Assembly (NCBI GenBank): GCA_046302135.1
Contig: JBKCIQ010000008.1
Span: 1-49,930, forward strand
Direction: 5' to 3'
DNA length: 49,930 nt
Source: AM-1111 sp046302135
GTDB taxonomy: Bacteria; Bacteroidota; Bacteroidia; B-17B0; Aurantibacillaceae
Part shown: positions 16,900-25,700 of the stretch, piece by piece
How positions within the stretch are numbered: position 1 is the stretch's first letter
How the letters are laid out: every line of letters begins with the position of its first letter
Notes under the pieces: generated by a model
Seen by the model: the letters and a program-made list of their open reading frames with translations, nothing else
Database searches by the model: none
Told to the model about the DNA's origin: nothing
Position numbers and translations under genes: made by a program

Positions 16900-19800
16900 A
16901 TGCGATTATTAAGTCAAAACCTCATAAGGATAATAGGAATACTTCATCTATCTATTTTTTTTCCTCTTTCTGTTTGGTCTCAGCTTTATAATTTCAAAAA
17001 ATATGGTACAAAAGACGGAATTCCTAACCCCAATGTAAAACAAAGCCTACAGACCAAAAATGGTTATTTATGGATGGCTACTCAAGGCGGTGGACTTTCA
17101 AGGTTCGACGGAAATAGTTTTAAGAATTACACAAAGAAGGATGGACTCGTCAGCAATGATATCAATTGCCTTGAAGAGGATAGCGAAGGAAATCTCTGGA
17201 TTGGAACAGTGGAAGGAGTTTGTTTTTTCAATGGGATAAAGTTTATTTCTCCTGAAATCGAACACAAAATAGGTAAGACTACTGTCTATCAAATCTATAA
17301 GGATAGTAAAGGAAATATCTGGGTTGCAACTTATGATCATGGATTATTTATTATAAAAAAGGACAAAAGTTGCATTAAACTTGATACAAGTAATGGTCTA
17401 AGCAAGAATAGCATTTTTGCAATAATCGAGGATTCTGAAAATTCTTTTTGGGTTAGTACTTACAAGGGAGGCATTTATAATATAAGCGGGCAAGGTAAAA
17501 TATTATCACACATTCCTAAAATAACAGAGGCTCCCAACGCTTCGGTTTTTTGTTTTCATAAAAATAGAAAAAACGAAATATTCGCAGGTACCAATAATTC
17601 TGGAATATTTAAGTTTAACAGAAATAGTTTTGAAAGAGTAAAAATTGAAGGTTTAGATAACGAGTTTATTGGGTCAATTGCATCAGATGGATTAGGAAAT
17701 TTATGGATTGGTAGTGAGAATAAAGGCTTAGTGAAATTTAATCCCAAAGAGATTAAATTTTTCATGGAACAAGACGGTCTTTCCAGTAATACCGTTAACT
17801 CTCTTACTTTGGATTATGAAGGTAATTTGTGGATTTCTACTCAAACTGGTGGAGTTTGTATGCTTAGAAATGATGCCGTCTTTACCTATACAACAAAAAA
17901 CGGATTAAATAACGCAGCGGTTAATTCTGTTTGCAGGACTAAAGATGGCGATTTATTAGCTTGTACAAACGGTAACGGTATCTGCAAATTTGATTTTAAT
18001 GAGGGAATATTTAAGGAGCTTGTACTTTCTGAATCAGTTTCAAACAGTCTTTTGCTTTCAATACATCAGACTAATGATGGCAAAATCTTATGTGGAACAA
18101 ATTCCACAGGGGTAATCATACTCAAAAAGAATAAAAACACCTATCAATTAGAAAAACACATTACTAAAATCGATGGACATATTATTTCAACTCCAATAAC
18201 AGGAATTGTACCATTAAGTGATGGTGGTTTCTGGTTTTGTACTTTTGGTGATGGTCTTTATTTAATGGATAGTAATGGAGAGCTTAAAGAGAAAATTACA
18301 AATAAAAAAGATTTAACTACAAACGAGCTTACAGCAATACATTCTGATTATAAAGATAATTTTTATATTGCTCAATTCACTAACGAAATAGTTACTTACA
18401 AGGATAATAGAGTTTTAAAAGCATTTAATGATTCTCCGTCTGATATGACAATTTGTTGGACAATTTCATCAGACAAAAAGGGAAATATATTTTTTGGTAC
18501 TCAGGATGGTGGACTGATAATTTATTCCGAAGGAAAATTTATTCAATATGATATTGATGACGGGCTTTCTTCCAATTACATTCAGTCAATTGTTGCCGGT
18601 ATAAATGGAGAAATTTGGGTAGGTTCTGATAAGGGAGTTAATAGAATAGAGTTTGATGAAAATTTAAAAATAAAGAGTTTAAGAACCTATTCTACTTCTG
18701 AGGGTTTAATTTCACCCGAAGTATCACACAACGGAATGATAATGGATAGTCAGGGCTTCCTTTGGATTTGTACCAATCAAGGGCTTACAAGATTCGATGT
18801 AAAAAACGATAAACCTATAGAAACCCCTCCTAAACTTACGCTTACAGAAATTCGACTGCATTACGAGCATGTAGATTGGTCAAAGTTTTCAAATGAGGTG
18901 CTCTTGGGGTCAAATATTCCTGTTAACCTAATTCTTCCTTATAATGAAAACCATCTCACTTTTAATTATCAGGCATTAACAACCGACCATGTAAAATACA
19001 AATTTTACATGGAGAATTTGGATGACAATTGGTCTCCGCTAACTCAAAATAATCAGGCTGTTTACACAAATATTCCTCCGGGTAGATATATCTTCAGAGT
19101 AAAAGCCATTAATTCTTTCGGTATTGAAAGTGATGATGAGGTTGTGTTCAGTTTTGAAATTAAACCACCATTCTGGAAGACCTGGTGGTTTTATCTAATT
19201 TGCGGATTGGTAATTTCTTCCGGTTTCTTTTTGTTTTTTAAGTGGAGGACAGCAAAGCTTGAACGCGAGAAGAAACTATTGGAAGGTAAAGTACATGAAC
19301 GTACCCTTGAGCTGAAGGACGCCAATGATAATCTATCTGTAGCACTTCACGATATAAAAGACAGTATAAATTATGCTGAACGAATTCAGAGAGCAATGTT
19401 ACCAATGGAAGAAAAAATTCATCATTATCTGCCCAATTCATTTATACTTTTTAAACCAAGAGATATTGTCTCCGGTGATTTCTATTGGTTTAACCACAAG
19501 GACGGTTTGGATTATGTTGCGGCTGCGGACTGTACAGGTCATGGTGTGCCGGGTGCATTCATGAGTTTGGTCGGAACTTCATTGTTAAACGAAATTGTAT
19601 TAACAAAAGGGTTGAGTGATCCTTCCGATGTTCTTTCACAATTAAATGCAGGGGTTCAGAATTCGTTGAAGCAAAAAGAAAATAATACCAGAGACGGTAT
19701 GGATCTGGCTTTTTGCTCTGTAGATTTAAATGCCAAGAAATTGGTTTATGCGGGAGCAAATCGTTCACTATGGATAATAAGAAAGGGTGAGGAAAAAGTT

Positions 19801-20106
19801 GAAGAAATAAAAGCTACAAAAAGTGCAATTGGAGGCTTTACCGATGAAGGTCAGCATTTTCAGCAACATGAAATACATCTTAATAAAGGCGATAGCGTTT
19901 ATATGCACTCCGATGGATATGCTGATCAGTTTGGTGGACCTGATGGTAAAAAATTAATGACCAAAAGATTCAAAGATATTCTTAGAGGAATTCAACATTT
20001 GACGATGGATCAGCAAAAACTACATTTAGAGGAGCAAATCCAATCCTGGATGGGTAAAAATCATGAACAGGTAGATGATATTTTAATAATTGGATTGAGG
20101 TTTTGA
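16900..20106 (+). CDS. Two-component-type propeller receptor with SpoIIE phosphatase output
   Basis: The 1068-residue protein has a signal peptide (cleaved near VWSQ), then about 600 residues of regulator-propeller repeats recognised by recurring NLWIGT, NGYLWMAT, GEIWVGS and GFLWICT motifs. A Y_Y_Y domain (about 680-755, with NIPPGRYIFRVKAIN), a transmembrane helix (about 762-782), a coiled coil and a SpoIIE/PP2C domain (about 830-1068) follow. Phosphatase motifs SGDFYWF, AADCTGHGVPGAFMS, RDGMDLAF and HSDGYADQFGGP are intact. The sensor half is the type normally fused to hybrid histidine kinases in Bacteroidota; here the output is serine/threonine dephosphorylation. The CapA-like gene ends 12 bp upstream. 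The ligand is unknown and may be a surface glycan, by analogy with hybrid systems. Confidence 0.92.
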   Translation: MRLLSQNLIRIIGILHLSIFFPLSVWSQLYNFKKYGTKDGIPNPNVKQSLQTKNGYLWMATQGGGLSRFDGNSFKNYTKKDGLVSNDINCLEEDSEGNLWIGTVEGVCFFNGIKFISPEIEHKIGKTTVYQIYKDSKGNIWVATYDHGLFIIKKDKSCIKLDTSNGLSKNSIFAIIEDSENSFWVSTYKGGIYNISGQGKILSHIPKITEAPNASVFCFHKNRKNEIFAGTNNSGIFKFNRNSFERVKIEGLDNEFIGSIASDGLGNLWIGSENKGLVKFNPKEIKFFMEQDGLSSNTVNSLTLDYEGNLWISTQTGGVCMLRNDAVFTYTTKNGLNNAAVNSVCRTKDGDLLACTNGNGICKFDFNEGIFKELVLSESVSNSLLLSIHQTNDGKILCGTNSTGVIILKKNKNTYQLEKHITKIDGHIISTPITGIVPLSDGGFWFCTFGDGLYLMDSNGELKEKITNKKDLTTNELTAIHSDYKDNFYIAQFTNEIVTYKDNRVLKAFNDSPSDMTICWTISSDKKGNIFFGTQDGGLIIYSEGKFIQYDIDDGLSSNYIQSIVAGINGEIWVGSDKGVNRIEFDENLKIKSLRTYSTSEGLISPEVSHNGMIMDSQGFLWICTNQGLTRFDVKNDKPIETPPKLTLTEIRLHYEHVDWSKFSNEVLLGSNIPVNLILPYNENHLTFNYQALTTDHVKYKFYMENLDDNWSPLTQNNQAVYTNIPPGRYIFRVKAINSFGIESDDEVVFSFEIKPPFWKTWWFYLICGLVISSGFFLFFKWRTAKLEREKKLLEGKVHERTLELKDANDNLSVALHDIKDSINYAERIQRAMLPMEEKIHHYLPNSFILFKPRDIVSGDFYWFNHKDGLDYVAAADCTGHGVPGAFMSLVGTSLLNEIVLTKGLSDPSDVLSQLNAGVQNSLKQKENNTRDGMDLAFCSVDLNAKKLVYAGANRSLWIIRKGEEKVEEIKATKSAIGGFTDEGQHFQQHEIHLNKGDSVYMHSDGYADQFGGPDGKKLMTKRFKDILRGIQHLTMDQQKLHLEEQIQSWMGKNHEQVDDILIIGLRF

Positions 20107-20173
20107 TCCATATAAATTTTTCTAAGCTTAAAAAAAATTTCTACTTGAAAGAGTTTTGAGTAGGATTACAATA

Positions 20174-20563
20174 TCAAGGTACAATGTTAAATTCAATTAT
20201 ACTTAAAAAATCACCTGCGCAAGATGTTTTAACCACCTGACCTGATTTTAGCCAAATAGGAAAATTATTTTTTGCGGTACTTGAATTGTTGGAATTACCA
20301 TTGCCTATTCCTTCTATGTTGTGATAACTGTAGTTATCTATAAAGTAGGGTCTTGGCCGTGATAGATCGCTACAACCTGTGGTTGGAAAATTAGTTGAAA
20401 TATTAACTTGTTGTTGTAGATAGGATTCAACTTTCCAAACTTTTCCGGAAGGTACAGTTTGTGGAATGTCATAAACAATTACGACCTGATTAAATTGCAA
20501 ATTTCCTTGAGCAGAAATTTTTATTGCGATAAAAATTATTGAGAAAATTAAGATTTTTTTCAT
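20174..20563 (-). CDS. Small secreted protein, paralogue 1
   Basis: This 129-residue protein has a signal peptide (MKKILIFSIIFIAIKISAQ). The mature part begins GNLQFNQV, continues VPSGKVWKVESY and ends SIIEFNIVP. The same landmarks occur in the neighbour at 20580-20918 (GNLQFNQV, VPTGKVWKIES, SIIEFNVTP), so the two arose by duplication. A hydrophobic WLKSG/WLPSG turn is also shared. This copy has a longer middle with two cysteines (TGCSDLS, TSCAGDF), which could form a disulphide. It is the last of four adjacent minus-strand genes, 16 bp after its paralogue. The family is not known to me; its beta-rich pattern suggests an extracellular structural or fibre-associated protein. Confidence 0.75.
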   Translation of the reverse strand: MKKILIFSIIFIAIKISAQGNLQFNQVVIVYDIPQTVPSGKVWKVESYLQQQVNISTNFPTTGCSDLSRPRPYFIDNYSYHNIEGIGNGNSNNSSTAKNNFPIWLKSGQVVKTSCAGDFLSIIEFNIVP

Positions 20564-20579
20564 AATAAAATTATTTGAT

Positions 20580-20918
20580 TTATGGAGTCACATTAAATTC
20601 TATTATACTCACCTTCGCTGCAGAAGAACCAATAAAAGTAACTGTAATACCGCTCGGAAGCCAATAAGGTAAATTTGAATAAGGGATTGTGTTGTTAAGA
20701 ATAAAAAAGCTCATTCCGCTGTACTGAATCTGGAAGTATGCGTTGTTGGATGCAAGCCCAACACTTTCAATTTTCCATACTTTTCCGGTAGGAACAGAGT
20801 AGGAGGTACCTACCGAAGTCGCATCAAGATTTAGAACCTGATTAAACTGAAGGTTACCCTGAGCATGAAAAATTGTAACGCCTAATGCAAATAAAAAAAG
20901 TAAAATTGTTTTTTTCAT
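20580..20918 (-). CDS. Small secreted protein, paralogue 2
   Basis: This 112-residue protein has a signal peptide ending near FHAQ. Its mature start GNLQFNQV, the VPTGKVWKIES block, the PYWLPSG turn and the terminal SIIEFNVTP match the downstream paralogue. It lacks the cysteines of that copy. It lies 11 bp after the collagen-like gene and 16 bp before its paralogue, so all four genes are probably co-transcribed. The function is unknown. Confidence 0.75.
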   Translation of the reverse strand: MKKTILLFLFALGVTIFHAQGNLQFNQVLNLDATSVGTSYSVPTGKVWKIESVGLASNNAYFQIQYSGMSFFILNNTIPYSNLPYWLPSGITVTFIGSSAAKVSIIEFNVTP

Positions 20919-20929
20919 TGTGTAAATTT

Positions 20930-21928
20930 TTAAAAACCATCAGCTGTATATATCAAAGTTTGTGGATTAGATCCACCTGTACTTGAACTTAATAAAATCC
21001 AGTTAGTGCCGTTATAGTAATAAAATCCGTTTGTTCCATCAGTCTGAAAAATAAGCAGTCCTGTTGCAGGTGTTGTAATGGCATTTTTTTGAGCCATGTT
21101 CATTCTTGGTATCAATAATCCCTTATTATTAGAATTAATTTCAACTGTGGCAGATGAATTTGGTGTACTTGTTCCAATTCCAATATTTCCTCCGTTGTTG
21201 TAAATATTACTACTATTGGTTATCCATTGTGTACCGTTCCAATATGGAGTATTTCCTGCCGCACTTCCATTACCAATTAATCCTGTAGGGCCTGTTGCAC
21301 CAATTTGACCTGTAATTCCTGTAGGGCCTGTTGCACCAATTTGTCCTGCAATTCCTGTCGGGCCCGTTGCTCCAGTTGCACCAATTTGACCTGTAATTCC
21401 TGTGGGGCCCGTTACACCTGTTGCACCAATCTGACCTGTAATTCCTGTAAGGCCCGTTGCTCCTGTCGCACCAATCTGACCTGTAATTCCTGTGGGGCCC
21501 GTTGCACCTGTAGGACCTTGCACAGAACTACCTGATGTTTCTGCATATAAAGCATAAGGAACTGAAATCATTTCAGTAGTTCCTGCGAATATATAATTGG
21601 TCCCTCCGTTTATGTCAATATCTACAGAAAAAAAGTGAGGAGCTGTACCCCAAGAGATTCCACTAAATGTACCTGATAGCGGTGTACCTTTACCAATCTG
21701 AACATTATAAATTCCAAAATCATTAGTGCTTGTGATGAAACTTTCTTGGTAATCAATTGGGCCGTTAGGCAACGTATTGTGAATACTAACTCTTAAACCT
21801 AGAATTTGGTTGGTAATAGGTGTTCCCGATATGTCCCTAGCGACACCTTGATAATTTATTGCCTGTGGCGCTTGCCCATAAAAGTACAGTCCAAAAATCA
21901 GAAAATTTAATAAGAAAAGTTTTTTCAT
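20930..21928 (-). CDS. Secreted collagen-like repeat protein
   Basis: The 332-residue protein starts with a signal peptide (cleaved near YGQA). The N-terminal domain (about 20-135) begins PQAINYQGVARD and ends VPYALYAETSG, a head found on many Bacteroidota surface proteins. Next are 28 uninterrupted Gly-x-y triplets (residues 138-221) rich in GAT, GPT, GIT and GQI. The C-terminal part contains NIGIGTSTPNSSATVEI and LLIPRMN...GLLIFQTDGTNGFYYYNGTNW, a module also seen at the end of fibre-like proteins. No T9SS domain is visible. A trimeric stalk with a globular head is the likely architecture (inference). It lies between a T9SS protein gene (3 bp away) and two small paralogues. Confidence 0.85.
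   Translation of the reverse strand: MKKLFLLNFLIFGLYFYGQAPQAINYQGVARDISGTPITNQILGLRVSIHNTLPNGPIDYQESFITSTNDFGIYNVQIGKGTPLSGTFSGISWGTAPHFFSVDIDINGGTNYIFAGTTEMISVPYALYAETSGSSVQGPTGATGPTGITGQIGATGATGLTGITGQIGATGVTGPTGITGQIGATGATGPTGIAGQIGATGPTGITGQIGATGPTGLIGNGSAAGNTPYWNGTQWITNSSNIYNNGGNIGIGTSTPNSSATVEINSNNKGLLIPRMNMAQKNAITTPATGLLIFQTDGTNGFYYYNGTNWILLSSSTGGSNPQTLIYTADGF
21266..21517 (-). repeat. Collagen-like triplet repeat region (45-bp and 36-bp units)
   Basis: The DNA encodes 28 Gly-x-y triplets arranged mainly as 45-bp units of the type GATGxTGxTGITGQI, with a shorter 36-bp unit near the end. Units are near identical at DNA level, so copy number may vary between strains. Confidence 0.85.
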
Positions 21929-21931
21929 GTG

Positions 21932-22435
21932 TTATTGAAAAATGGTTACAGGAATTCTAAACTGTTTTATTATTCCATTGGAGTTTACTTCAGCCTTAAG
22001 TAAATAAATCCCATCAGATAAGTTTTTTAAATCGATAGGCCAAGTTGAATCTGGATTTGAATTAAACTTTTGCGAAACATAAATCATATTTCCCGTAATG
22101 TCGAAAATTTCAATTTTGATATTTGTTGCGTTGCAGTTAATGTAAAAAAATCCATTAGATGGATTTGGGAAAATATTCAATTTTAAATTTACAGCTTTAC
22201 CTATTCCTGTAGTTGCATCTGAAAAAGTCTGCTGAAACCCTTGCGTTAACCAAAAGTTGTTTCCCGAAAAAGTTTCAATAGCGGTCATTTCCCCTAGTGT
22301 AAACGAATTAGAAAAATTACTCAATAAGGAGTAGTTACCTCCTGATGAAATAACTTGAGGTGTAATGATTTGAGATTTGGAAATTAAAGAAATCATCAAG
22401 GATAATAAGGAAACTAATAATGTATTTCTTCTCAT
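21932..22435 (-). CDS. T9SS type A sorting-domain protein
   Basis: The ATG at 22435 gives 167 residues with a signal peptide (MRRNTLLVSLLSLMISLISKSQ); the frame extends eight codons further upstream. The short mature part contains the SLGEMTA-like segment TLGEMTAIETFSG and WLTQGFQQTF, typical of small Bacteroidota surface proteins. The last 80 residues are a T9SS type A domain: LKLNIFPNPSNGFFYINC, IEIFDITGNMIY, LKNLSDGIYLLKAEVN. It should be carried across the outer membrane by T9SS and attached to the surface. It is the first gene of the four-gene surface cluster, and the next gene starts 3 bp after its stop. Confidence 0.85.
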   Translation of the reverse strand: MRRNTLLVSLLSLMISLISKSQIITPQVISSGGNYSLLSNFSNSFTLGEMTAIETFSGNNFWLTQGFQQTFSDATTGIGKAVNLKLNIFPNPSNGFFYINCNATNIKIEIFDITGNMIYVSQKFNSNPDSTWPIDLKNLSDGIYLLKAEVNSNGIIKQFRIPVTIFQ

Positions 22436-22467
22436 ATAACCAAATTTACAAAATATCAACGAGCTGT

Positions 22468-22508
22468 AAAAAGTGTCTTTTGATTTTAGAAACTAAATGT
22501 CACTTTTT
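22468..22508. other. Inverted repeat upstream of the surface-protein cluster
   Basis: Eight-bp arms AAAAAGTG (22468-22475) and CACTTTTT (22501-22508) are separated by 25 bp. It lies about 30 bp upstream of the first gene of the cluster and may be an operator or a terminator remnant. Confidence 0.3.
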
Positions 22509-22544
22509 TCTAATTTTTCGCAAACACTATGAAGAACATTTAGA

Positions 22545-22562
22545 TTTTTCCTGAAGGAAAAA
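22545..22562 (-). terminator. Possible terminator hairpin after tRNA-Arg
   Basis: A 7-bp stem TTTTTCC/GGAAAAA with a TGAA (minus strand TTCA) loop lies about 40 nt downstream of the tRNA. No clean T-run follows on the minus strand, so the assignment is weak. Confidence 0.3.
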
Positions 22563-22599
22563 AATTATTTTTATTGGCATGCAAAAAAAGTTTAGGAAG

Positions 22600-22673
22600 T
22601 GATCCCGCCGCGACTCGAACGCGGAACCTACAGCTTAGAAGGCTGTTGCTCTATCCAGTTGAGCTACGGGACC
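22600..22673 (-). tRNA. tRNA-Arg (anticodon TCT)
   Basis: The minus strand folds as a standard cloverleaf: acceptor GGTCCCG pairs with CGGGATC (one G-U), discriminator A, T-loop GTTCGAGTC, anticodon loop CTTCTAA with anticodon TCT. The CCA end is not encoded. Confidence 0.95.
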
Positions 22674-22752
22674 AAAAATTTTCGGACGCGAAATTATAAA
22701 AAAATCCGAGTATTTGGGTTGGCTGATTGAAAAATTAGTGTTTGGAATGATT

Positions 22753-25700
22753 TTATCTTATTACGCTAACGTGTCCCGAGTAGTTTTTTATTGTTCCGTC
22801 AAACGTTTTTGTTTTCAATTTCCAAACATATACATCCTGCATTACAATTTCATCTTTGCCACTGGGTTTTCCATCCCAAAATTCATTAAAATCGTTGGTA
22901 CTAAAAATCATATTACCCCAACGGTCAAAAATTAGTAACTCATAAGTGTCAAAGTTAATTCCCATTCCTTGCGGATAGAATACATCGTTTACGCCGTCTC
23001 CATTAGGCGTAAACGCATTTGGAACGTAAATTACAAACTCCGGTTCAATTACAACAGGGTGATTTACACTATCAGTACATCCGTTATTACTAACTACAGT
23101 TAACCAAACATCATAGGTACCAACCGTTGGGTATGTAAAGCTAGGATTCTGTTGAGTTGATCCAGCATCCGTGGGGTCCCCAAAACTCCAAGTCCAATTG
23201 GTAATAACTGCCCCCGATGTTTGATCAAGAAAAGTAACATTAGGGGTAAGTATTGTTGATGATGGAGGTGTAATATAGAATTCTGCTACCGGTACAGGAA
23301 AGGAGGTTACAAGGTTATTGTTGGTAAATGTGCTTTGGCAGTTGTTAATATCAATTACATTTATTGTTGCGCCATAAATACCCGGGCTATCAAAACAAAC
23401 TGAATTACTAACAATACCTGTAGTGGTTTGGCCGTCAGTAAATGTCCAGCTTACGTTATTAAGACCTATTGTTGAATTTGCCGTAAATGTTGCACAAACC
23501 GGATTACATCCCGCAGGTGTTGAAGATGATATAGAAAGGGTAGGTAATTGATTTACATTTACAATGATTTGATCAGTTGATGATGGAGTACCGCAACCAT
23601 CTGTTACTGTAACAGTATAGGTTGTAGTAGAGTTTGGAGAGACACTGACAGTTGAGCCTGTTGATGGTGTTGTTGAGGGAACCCAGCTGTAATTGTAAAC
23701 TCCATTTCCTCCGGATGCAACTGCGGAAAGTGAAGTCGATTGTCCGTTACAAATTGTCAAATTTTGTCCGGCTACTACATTTAGTGGTGGACTAACCGAA
23801 ACAGTAATAGTTATAGGTGCTGTTGCACATCCGTTAACATCTGTTACTATTACCGAATAGCTTGAAGTTGTGACCGGCGAAACATTTACAGTTGATGTGT
23901 TATTTGGAGTTGTTCCAGGACTCCAGTTAAATGTATTCCCACCATTTCCTCCGGAACTTACTACTGTAAGAGTTGCGGTTTGACCAATGCAAATGTTCGA
24001 AACGGGATTAATGCTGGCTGTAAGAACCGCTGGTTGAGAAATAACTATAGGCACTGTTACACTACAATTATTGGCATCATTTACGGTACATGTATAGTTT
24101 CCTGCACAAAGATTATTTGGGTTGAATCCAGTTCCTGAAGGTGACCATGAGTAATTATAATTTCCTGTTCCTCCGTTTGCCGTCACTGTAGTGCTTCCAT
24201 CACAAACCCCATTACAACTGGTCGGCAGTGTGTTTGATGCACTTGCAGTTAATGCTGTGGGTTGAGTAACAGTAACTGTTCCCGTGCTAAAACATCCTGC
24301 ATCATTTGTAACTGTAACTGTATATGAACCAACACACAACCCGTTCACGGTTGAGTTTGTTGAGTTGGTGCCCTGCCAGAAATAAGTATAATTTGTGAAA
24401 GGACCTGAATTTGGTGAAGGTGTTGGTAAAACTGAGGCCTGAGCGTCACAAATTCCATTACAACTTGCTGGTATGCTATCCATGTCTAAAGTTATTGCAT
24501 TTGGAACAGTGATAGTAATTGAGTCAATTCCGGTACAACCATTGGCATCAATTACATTTAAAGTATATGTTGTGGTTGCGGTAGCTGAAAAAACTTGAGC
24601 TGGTCCTGTAAGTGCGCCTGGATTCCATGTTGCAGTTGCACCGGCAGATAAATTGGTTAATAAAATAACGGTATTACCTTGGCATATTGTGTCATCAGCT
24701 CCTGCGTCAACAGTCGGATTTGGATTAATTGATACAGTAGAGGTCGCAGAGGAAAAGCAGCCGTTGGCATCAGTTCCTGTAACAGTAAATTGTTCTGTTG
24801 AAATAGGGGTAACACTAACTGTAGGACCGCTATTTGGTGTAGTTCCAGTGCTCCATGTGTATGTACTTGCACCTGAAGCATTAAGCGTTGCTGTTGCGCC
24901 CAAACAAATAGAGGGAGAATTTACATTAATGGTAGGTAATGCATTTACACTAACTGTAGCAACTGCAGTGTTTGTACATCCGTTTACATCAGTTCCTGTT
25001 ACGGTGTAGTTGGTTTGTGATGTTGGATTTGCATTAACAGTTGAACCCGATGAGGGAGATGTTCCGGCACTCCAGCTGTAGGTGTTGGCGCCGGAAGCGG
25101 TGAGTGTTGCGGTACCTTGACCGTTGCAAATAGCGGTGGAATTTACTGTAACCTGCGGTAAAGAATTTACAGTTACACTTGAAACAGCAGTTGCAGTACA
25201 TCCGTTAACGGCTGTTCCTGTAACTGTATAATTTGTATTAGCTGAAGGATTGGTTGTAACTGTTGCGCCTGTTGAAGGTATTGTTCCCGCAGACCAAGAA
25301 TATGTGTTTGCTCCTGAAACTGTTAGCGTGGCTGTGCCTTGCCCCAAACAAATTGAAGGAGAGTTAACAGTTAGAGTTGGAGAGGGCAATATAGTGACGG
25401 TTGTTGTCGCTGTAGATGTGCAACCGTTAGAGGTAACTGTAACAGAATAGACGCCTGCCATTGCCGATGTTGCATTTGGTCTGGTAGGATTCTGAACATT
25501 TGCCGTAAAAGTTTGTGGGCCCGACCATGAATAGGTTGCACCGGCAACTGGTGTATTCAATTGAATAGTTGCTCCTGCACAATAAGGACCGGTGTTGGAA
25601 GCCGTAGTTGGAACTGCCGCCGCCTGATAGGAAAGTATCATTTGACCATTACCTGTATTTGAATTTGGAGAACATGCACCCCCCGCAGGAACCAAACTTG

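Noticed and set aside
21266..21517. Phage tail-fibre gene indicating a prophage
   Set aside because: Collagen-like and fibre-like modules are common in Bacteroidota surface proteins; no phage genes are nearby and the protein has a signal peptide.
21305..21535. Cysteine-rich open frame opposite the collagen-like gene
   Set aside because: It is the antisense reading of Gly-x-y codons; the repeated CNSC pattern is a by-product of the repeat.
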